A stretch of DNA of 8,480 nucleotides from contig CAZOBJ010000121.1 in NCBI GenBank assembly GCA_964577825.1, positions 1 to 8,480 on the forward strand, written 5' to 3'. The notes beneath the pieces are model-generated. The model did no database searches, was not told where the DNA came from, and was given only the letters and a program-made list of their open reading frames with translations. The position numbers were made by a program, and so were the translations under genes. Shown one piece after another: positions 5,536 through 8,480 of the stretch. Within the stretch, counting starts at the first letter, position 1. Each line of letters opens with the position of its first letter. This stretch comes from CAZOBJ01 sp964577825 (GTDB taxonomy: Bacteria > Planctomycetota > SZUA-567 > JAFGNG01).

Positions 5536-7815
5536 CTACCGTCTCGCCTTCGGCTGCACGGTCCACGCCGGCTCGCCCCGGTCGCGATCCCGCCACCGCA
5601 CCTCGATCTCAAACGCGCCGGAGGGCACATCGACCGGGGCGCCGTTTACGCGCACGCCCACCCCGCGGCCGTCGGCTACGCGCACGCGCACCTGCTCTCT
5701 GGCCGCACGGATGACCACGCGTTCCGTACCGGGAACGTCCAGCCGTGCATTGGGTTCCTCTTTGCCGTCCGCCGTTGCCTGCACCTCGGTGGGCGCATGC
5801 AGCGCGACCTGCACGCTGAGCCACCCGTGTTCGGCCAGCACGCCCGGATCGGCCCGGCTCAGTACGCGGCTGGCATGCACCTCGCGGGCCCTGGGCACCC
5901 AGCCTTCCGTCTCCGACGCCGCCGGCATGTCGTGCACCGCCTTGACCGCGACAAATGCCTCCGCATACCGCTGCGCCGCCGCCTGCTCCCGGCCCGCTTC
6001 GGCCGCAGCCTGCGCTTGCGCCTCGGCGGCGAACGCGGCCGCGGCGCGTTGCCAGTACTCGACGGCCGCGGCAAAGGCCTCCACCTGCCGCTGTTCGCGG
6101 TCGTTGGACGCGCGGCCGCGCGCGTCCCGGATGCAGCGCTCGATCTCCTGCACGCCGGCTTGTTCGAGGAACAGGCCCACGTTCCGGCCGTTCGGCTGCA
6201 GGCATCCGCGCTGCGTGGGCCGGTAGTGCAGGAAGGGCGAGTCCTTGAACCGTCCCTCTGCAATGTGCCGCACGATTTCGTCGAAGCGCTCATACACCGG
6301 CCGAAGCGCCGGCGCGGCGGCGCCGAACATGCCCTGGAGATATGCGTCGCGCAGCGCCGGGTACTGCACTTCCTCCTCCCACCCGCTGCGCGCAAAGGCC
6401 AGATAGTTCAGGCCGTAGGCCTCGTGGCTTTCCCCGGCGGACTGCAGGGTGGCGCCCTGCACACCTGCATGCTTGAGCTCGGGCCATTCCCGGCAGATCA
6501 GCGGCGCCTGCGGGTAGGGCAATCCGCGCTGCGCGCCCATGCCCATGTAGTACTCGTACAGGATGAACTTGCCCGTATGCGCCTGCTGCCATTGCTTGAG
6601 CACGTCGAAAAAGAACCGGTTCAGCGCACAGGATCGTTCGCCCAGCGGGTGCGCGCCGCATCGCCAGTACATGGCCACCCACGGCACCACGTTGTCCTCC
6701 AGCCGCACATGGCGCGCCGGCCACTGCAAATCGACGTACGCGCCGTAGCCCACGTGGACGTTCGGAAAATCGCGGCGCACGTCGCGCGCCACGGCATTGA
6801 CCAGCCGCGCATAGCGCGCGCTCAGGCTCCGGTTCTCACCCTCCGGCCGCTTGAAATCGTCCCAATGCCCGGGATCCCGCAGCGGATGTCTCCGCAGCGC
6901 GGCTTCCGGATCTTCGTCCATGGCGCGGCACGCGTCGCACTGGCACATACCGTAGCCGTCCTCGGGGACCACGCCCACGATGCCGACCTCCGGGTTCTCC
7001 GCCAGGTACCGCCGCACGTTCGCGCTCAGCTCGGCCACTGCGTCCGCGTTGCCGGTGCAGATGCACAGCTGCCACGGATCGCGCCGCCGCTCGCCATCGC
7101 GCAGGGCGAACCATTCCGGATGCTCGTCGAAGTATCGTTCCGGCGGCAGCCAGGACAGCAGGTTGTGATGGTTCATGTCCAGCTTGAGCCCGCGCTTCAA
7201 CACCTCCGGCACCAAGTGCTTGCGGAACCAGGCATTCGTGTACTGCGCGCCCTTCGCCCGCACGCGCAGCTCGCCGGTGGCCGGATCAACGGCGTAGCCC
7301 GATGCCACGGTCAGCGTGTCCGGCAGCGGCCGGAACATGACGTAGTTCATGCCGTTCTTGGCCATCCAGTCCGCGCGCCGGATCATCAGATCCGCGCCTT
7401 CGTTCCGGGTGAGCTGCATGCCGCGGTACCACAGCGCGGGCCGGCGCGCGCGCTCGCCCTCGGGCACATCCAGCCGGGACAGGGACGGGACATATTCGCC
7501 GTCCGGCGGCAAGCCGCTGAATTGGCAGCCGCCGTGTTCCCGCAAAAACGCATACGCGCCGTACAGCACGCCGGCCGGGCCGCCGCCCTTGATCTCCGCA
7601 CGGTCGCCGGTCACGCGGATCGCGAACGCTTCATCCCCGCCTGGCGTGTCCGGGTCCACGCTCAGCGCTACCCTCCGCGCCGGGTCCGTCTTGGATGCGC
7701 CCAGCATGCGCTCGAGGTACCGTTCCAGCTCCTGCCGTGCAAACCGCACCGGCGCCGGGGCCTCAGCGGGCGCCGTGACCCCGGGCCGTTGTCCTGCTTT
7801 CGTGGTGAATGCCAT
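5536..7815 (-). CDS. DUF4838 domain-containing protein (GH20b/GH67-N-like domain plus barrel), no signal peptide
   Basis: Complete 759-residue protein. Residues about 20-115 form the N-terminal alpha/beta domain (ARQELERYLERMLG; AIRVTGDRAEIKGG; GVLYGAYAFLREHGGCQF; VPSLSRLDVPEG). From about 125 to 500 is the DUF4838 barrel: LWYRGMQLTRN, MAKNGMNYVMFRPLP, LKLDMNHHNLLSWLPPERYF followed by EHPEWFAL, CTGNADAV, VVPEDGYGMCQCDACRAMD with the characteristic C291-x-C293-x-x-C296, and LILYEYY-type strands (KFILYEYYMG). Residues about 570-625 are an alanine/glutamine-rich helix, perhaps a coiled coil, and the last 100 or so residues form a beta-rich domain (VRVADGRGVGVRVNGAPVDV). Family members are found in glycan-degradation loci; no reaction is established for most of them. 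The ATG at 7815 is fixed by an in-frame TAA only 12 bases upstream (7830-7828), with AAGGG 9 bases before the start. The N-terminus is not hydrophobic, so the protein should be cytoplasmic, unlike its exported neighbour. The stop is TAG at 5538-5536. Confidence 0.88.
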   Translation of the reverse strand: MAFTTKAGQRPGVTAPAEAPAPVRFARQELERYLERMLGASKTDPARRVALSVDPDTPGGDEAFAIRVTGDRAEIKGGGPAGVLYGAYAFLREHGGCQFSGLPPDGEYVPSLSRLDVPEGERARRPALWYRGMQLTRNEGADLMIRRADWMAKNGMNYVMFRPLPDTLTVASGYAVDPATGELRVRAKGAQYTNAWFRKHLVPEVLKRGLKLDMNHHNLLSWLPPERYFDEHPEWFALRDGERRRDPWQLCICTGNADAVAELSANVRRYLAENPEVGIVGVVPEDGYGMCQCDACRAMDEDPEAALRRHPLRDPGHWDDFKRPEGENRSLSARYARLVNAVARDVRRDFPNVHVGYGAYVDLQWPARHVRLEDNVVPWVAMYWRCGAHPLGERSCALNRFFFDVLKQWQQAHTGKFILYEYYMGMGAQRGLPYPQAPLICREWPELKHAGVQGATLQSAGESHEAYGLNYLAFARSGWEEEVQYPALRDAYLQGMFGAAAPALRPVYERFDEIVRHIAEGRFKDSPFLHYRPTQRGCLQPNGRNVGLFLEQAGVQEIERCIRDARGRASNDREQRQVEAFAAAVEYWQRAAAAFAAEAQAQAAAEAGREQAAAQRYAEAFVAVKAVHDMPAASETEGWVPRAREVHASRVLSRADPGVLAEHGWLSVQVALHAPTEVQATADGKEEPNARLDVPGTERVVIRAAREQVRVRVADGRGVGVRVNGAPVDVPSGAFEIEVRWRDRDRGEPAWTVQPKARR

Positions 7816-7834
7816 GGGAAGATACCCTTATCAT

Positions 7835-7969
7835 TCACTCCAGGCGCGGCCGGCCCAGGGGCTGGTCCGGGCCGTTGTCCGGGTCAGACCGGGGCCCGCT
7901 CACGGCATCCCAGGGCACGGGCTCGGTCAAGCCGTTACGCAGCACGCGATGGCAGTTGATGCGCCAGCT
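7835..7969 (-). pseudogene. Possible gene remnant: 44-codon open tail resembling the end of a CBM9-like domain
   Basis: From 7969 to the TGA at 7837-7835 an open stretch of 44 codons reads SWRINCHRVLRNG, continues with TEPVPWDAVSG and ends GRPRLE. About 40 of the 44 codons end in G or C, as in the real genes around it. The WRIN..R block recalls the W-R-V/I/M-N-x-x-R strand of CBM9-like domains and corresponds to WRMNLTR at residues 199-205 of the 1215-residue protein. It has no start codon or ribosome site of its own. It lies in the same frame as, but after, the stop of the gene at 8039-8480, with no stop between. It could be a decayed gene end, a readthrough extension of that gene, or chance coding-like sequence. 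The CBM9 link rests on a short motif and is tentative. Confidence 0.3.
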
Positions 7970-7980
7970 GGCGGCTGCGC

Positions 7981-8026
7981 CTCGCCGGCCGGTGTCGCCA
8001 AGGCCGCGCACAGGAACGCGTCCGCC
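7981..8026 (-). repeat. Stranded near-copy of a signal-peptide segment (copy 2, not in a gene)
   Basis: In the spacer between the genes at 8039 and 7815, this 46-base stretch matches 5370-5415 at 43 of 46 positions, with 27 consecutive identical bases. In one minus-strand frame it still reads AFLCAALATPAGE, the signal-peptide end of the 1215-residue protein. It lacks the start codon, the charged N-region and a downstream mature protein: that frame ends at a TGA near position 7930. It begins 12 bases past the stop codon of the gene at 8039-8480. It is best read as the leftover of a deleted or recombined gene that once encoded an exported paralogue. Confidence 0.75.
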
Positions 8027-8038
8027 CCGGGGCAGGCC

Positions 8039-8480
8039 TCAGATCTGCCCGTCGCCGCGGCCCGTGTCCCTGCCGCCGCGGATCGCCTCGCTGTAGGCGC
8101 GGCGGCCCGGCGCGTCGGGCGTGGGCGCGGCGACGAGCTCCGCCTCCGGCTCCTCGGCGCGCAGGGCCACGCCCATGCCGTGGCCGATGCACTCCACCTT
8201 CACGAGCAGCGTGTGCTCGCCCTCGGTGAGGTCCAGGTCCAGGCGCACCTGGTCCTCGCCCGTGGGGCGCTTGGGGTCCTCGACCTGGGCGTAGACCTCC
8301 TCGCCGTCCAGGAACACCTTGCACAGGTCGTTGTTCCCGAGCCAAAACCGCACACGCTGGTCCCGAGTCGAGCGCAGGGTCGTGCACAGGTACCCCACGA
8401 ACCCAGTCTCGCCCCAGGCCCCGAGGTGCGGGACCATCTCCACCCAGCCCTGGGCGTGGCGGTCCGTGCCGCTGAAGGGC
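8039..8480 (-). CDS. C-terminal part of a protein with a PA14/jelly-roll-like accessory domain (5' end beyond window)
   Basis: Partial gene: 146 codons and the TGA at 8041-8039 are visible, and the N-terminus lies past the right edge. The reading frame is open to the edge (PFSGTDRHAQGWVEMVPHLG), so the GTG at 8443 is an internal valine, not a start. The core, VGYLCTTLRSTRDQRVRFWLGNNDLCKVFLDGEEVYAQV and then LDLTEGEHTLLVKVECIGHGMGVALR when read in pieces, follows the pattern of small beta-sandwich domains in which strands 'FWLGNNDLCKVFLDGEEV' present an N/D-rich ligand loop and 'GEHTLLVKVE' forms a late strand. Such domains are common at the C-termini of large exported enzymes in PVC-type bacteria. 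The last 35 residues (TPDAPGRRAYSEAIRGGRD) look like a loosely structured tail. The catalytic part is not in the window, so no function is assigned. It is upstream of and collinear with the DUF4838 gene. Confidence 0.75.
   Translation of the reverse strand, partial: PFSGTDRHAQGWVEMVPHLGAWGETGFVGYLCTTLRSTRDQRVRFWLGNNDLCKVFLDGEEVYAQVEDPKRPTGEDQVRLDLDLTEGEHTLLVKVECIGHGMGVALRAEEPEAELVAAPTPDAPGRRAYSEAIRGGRDTGRGDGQI

Noticed and set aside
7925..7930. Promoter for the DUF4838 gene using TTGACC at 7930-7925
   Set aside because: No acceptable -10 box lies 16-18 bases downstream (the best is TGCCGT, 2 of 6 matches), so it is not called.
5797..7959. A 720-codon plus-strand frame opposite the DUF4838 gene
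   Set aside because: The product is Arg/His/Pro/Ala-rich without domains, whereas the minus strand encodes a clear DUF4838 protein over the same bases.
5370..8026. Insertion sequence or composite element bounded by the two repeat copies
   Set aside because: The copies are direct, lie within signal-peptide coding sequence, and there is no transposase, terminal inverted repeat or target-site duplication; gene decay or recombination explains them better.
8039..8443. A short complete gene starting at the GTG at 8443
   Set aside because: The frame stays open to the window edge with protein-like sequence (PFSGTDRHAQGW), so the GTG is internal and the gene is a 5'-truncated fragment of a larger one.

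Overview
This is a GC-rich bacterial window with a small carbohydrate-active gene cluster. Strong third-position G/C preference and the pairing of DUF4838-type proteins with a large secreted CBM9 / TIM-barrel / CBM4_9-like protein suggest a polysaccharide-degrading member of the Planctomycetota, Lentisphaerota, Verrucomicrobiota or Hydrogenedentota type. This placement is inferred from family knowledge; there is no rRNA or other marker gene to confirm it.

Layout from left to right. Positions 1-486 (minus) hold the N-terminal 162 residues of a DUF4838 / GH67-N-like protein that runs off the left edge. Positions 487-751 are a divergent intergenic region with a plausible minus-strand promoter, a weaker plus-strand candidate and two adjacent inverted repeats. 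Positions 752-1717 (plus) encode a complete cytoplasmic calcineurin-like metallophosphoesterase. It converges on the next gene, and an intrinsic terminator for the minus strand lies between them (1741-1777). Positions 1809-5456 (minus) encode a 1215-residue secreted multidomain protein: signal peptide, CBM9-like domain, beta-rich linker, glycoside-hydrolase-like TIM barrel and two C-terminal CBM4_9-like jelly rolls. Positions 5536-7815 (minus) encode a complete 759-residue DUF4838 protein without a signal peptide. Positions 7816-8038 are a spacer that appears to hold gene debris: a near copy of the signal-peptide segment of the 1215-residue gene, followed by a short open tail resembling the end of a CBM9-like domain. 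Positions 8039-8480 (minus) hold the C-terminal part of a protein with a PA14/jelly-roll-like accessory domain, cut by the right edge.

The minus-strand genes 8039-8480, 5536-7815 and 1809-5456 point the same way, and the terminator after the last one is consistent with one transcription unit, although the 223-base spacer could hold an internal promoter. A reasonable reading is that the 1215-residue protein is exported, binds glycan and perhaps acts on it, while the DUF4838 proteins and the phosphoesterase work on products inside the cell. No substrate can be named from sequence. No tRNA, rRNA, CRISPR array, insertion sequence or transposase was seen, and no gene-free stretch exceeds 300 bases.
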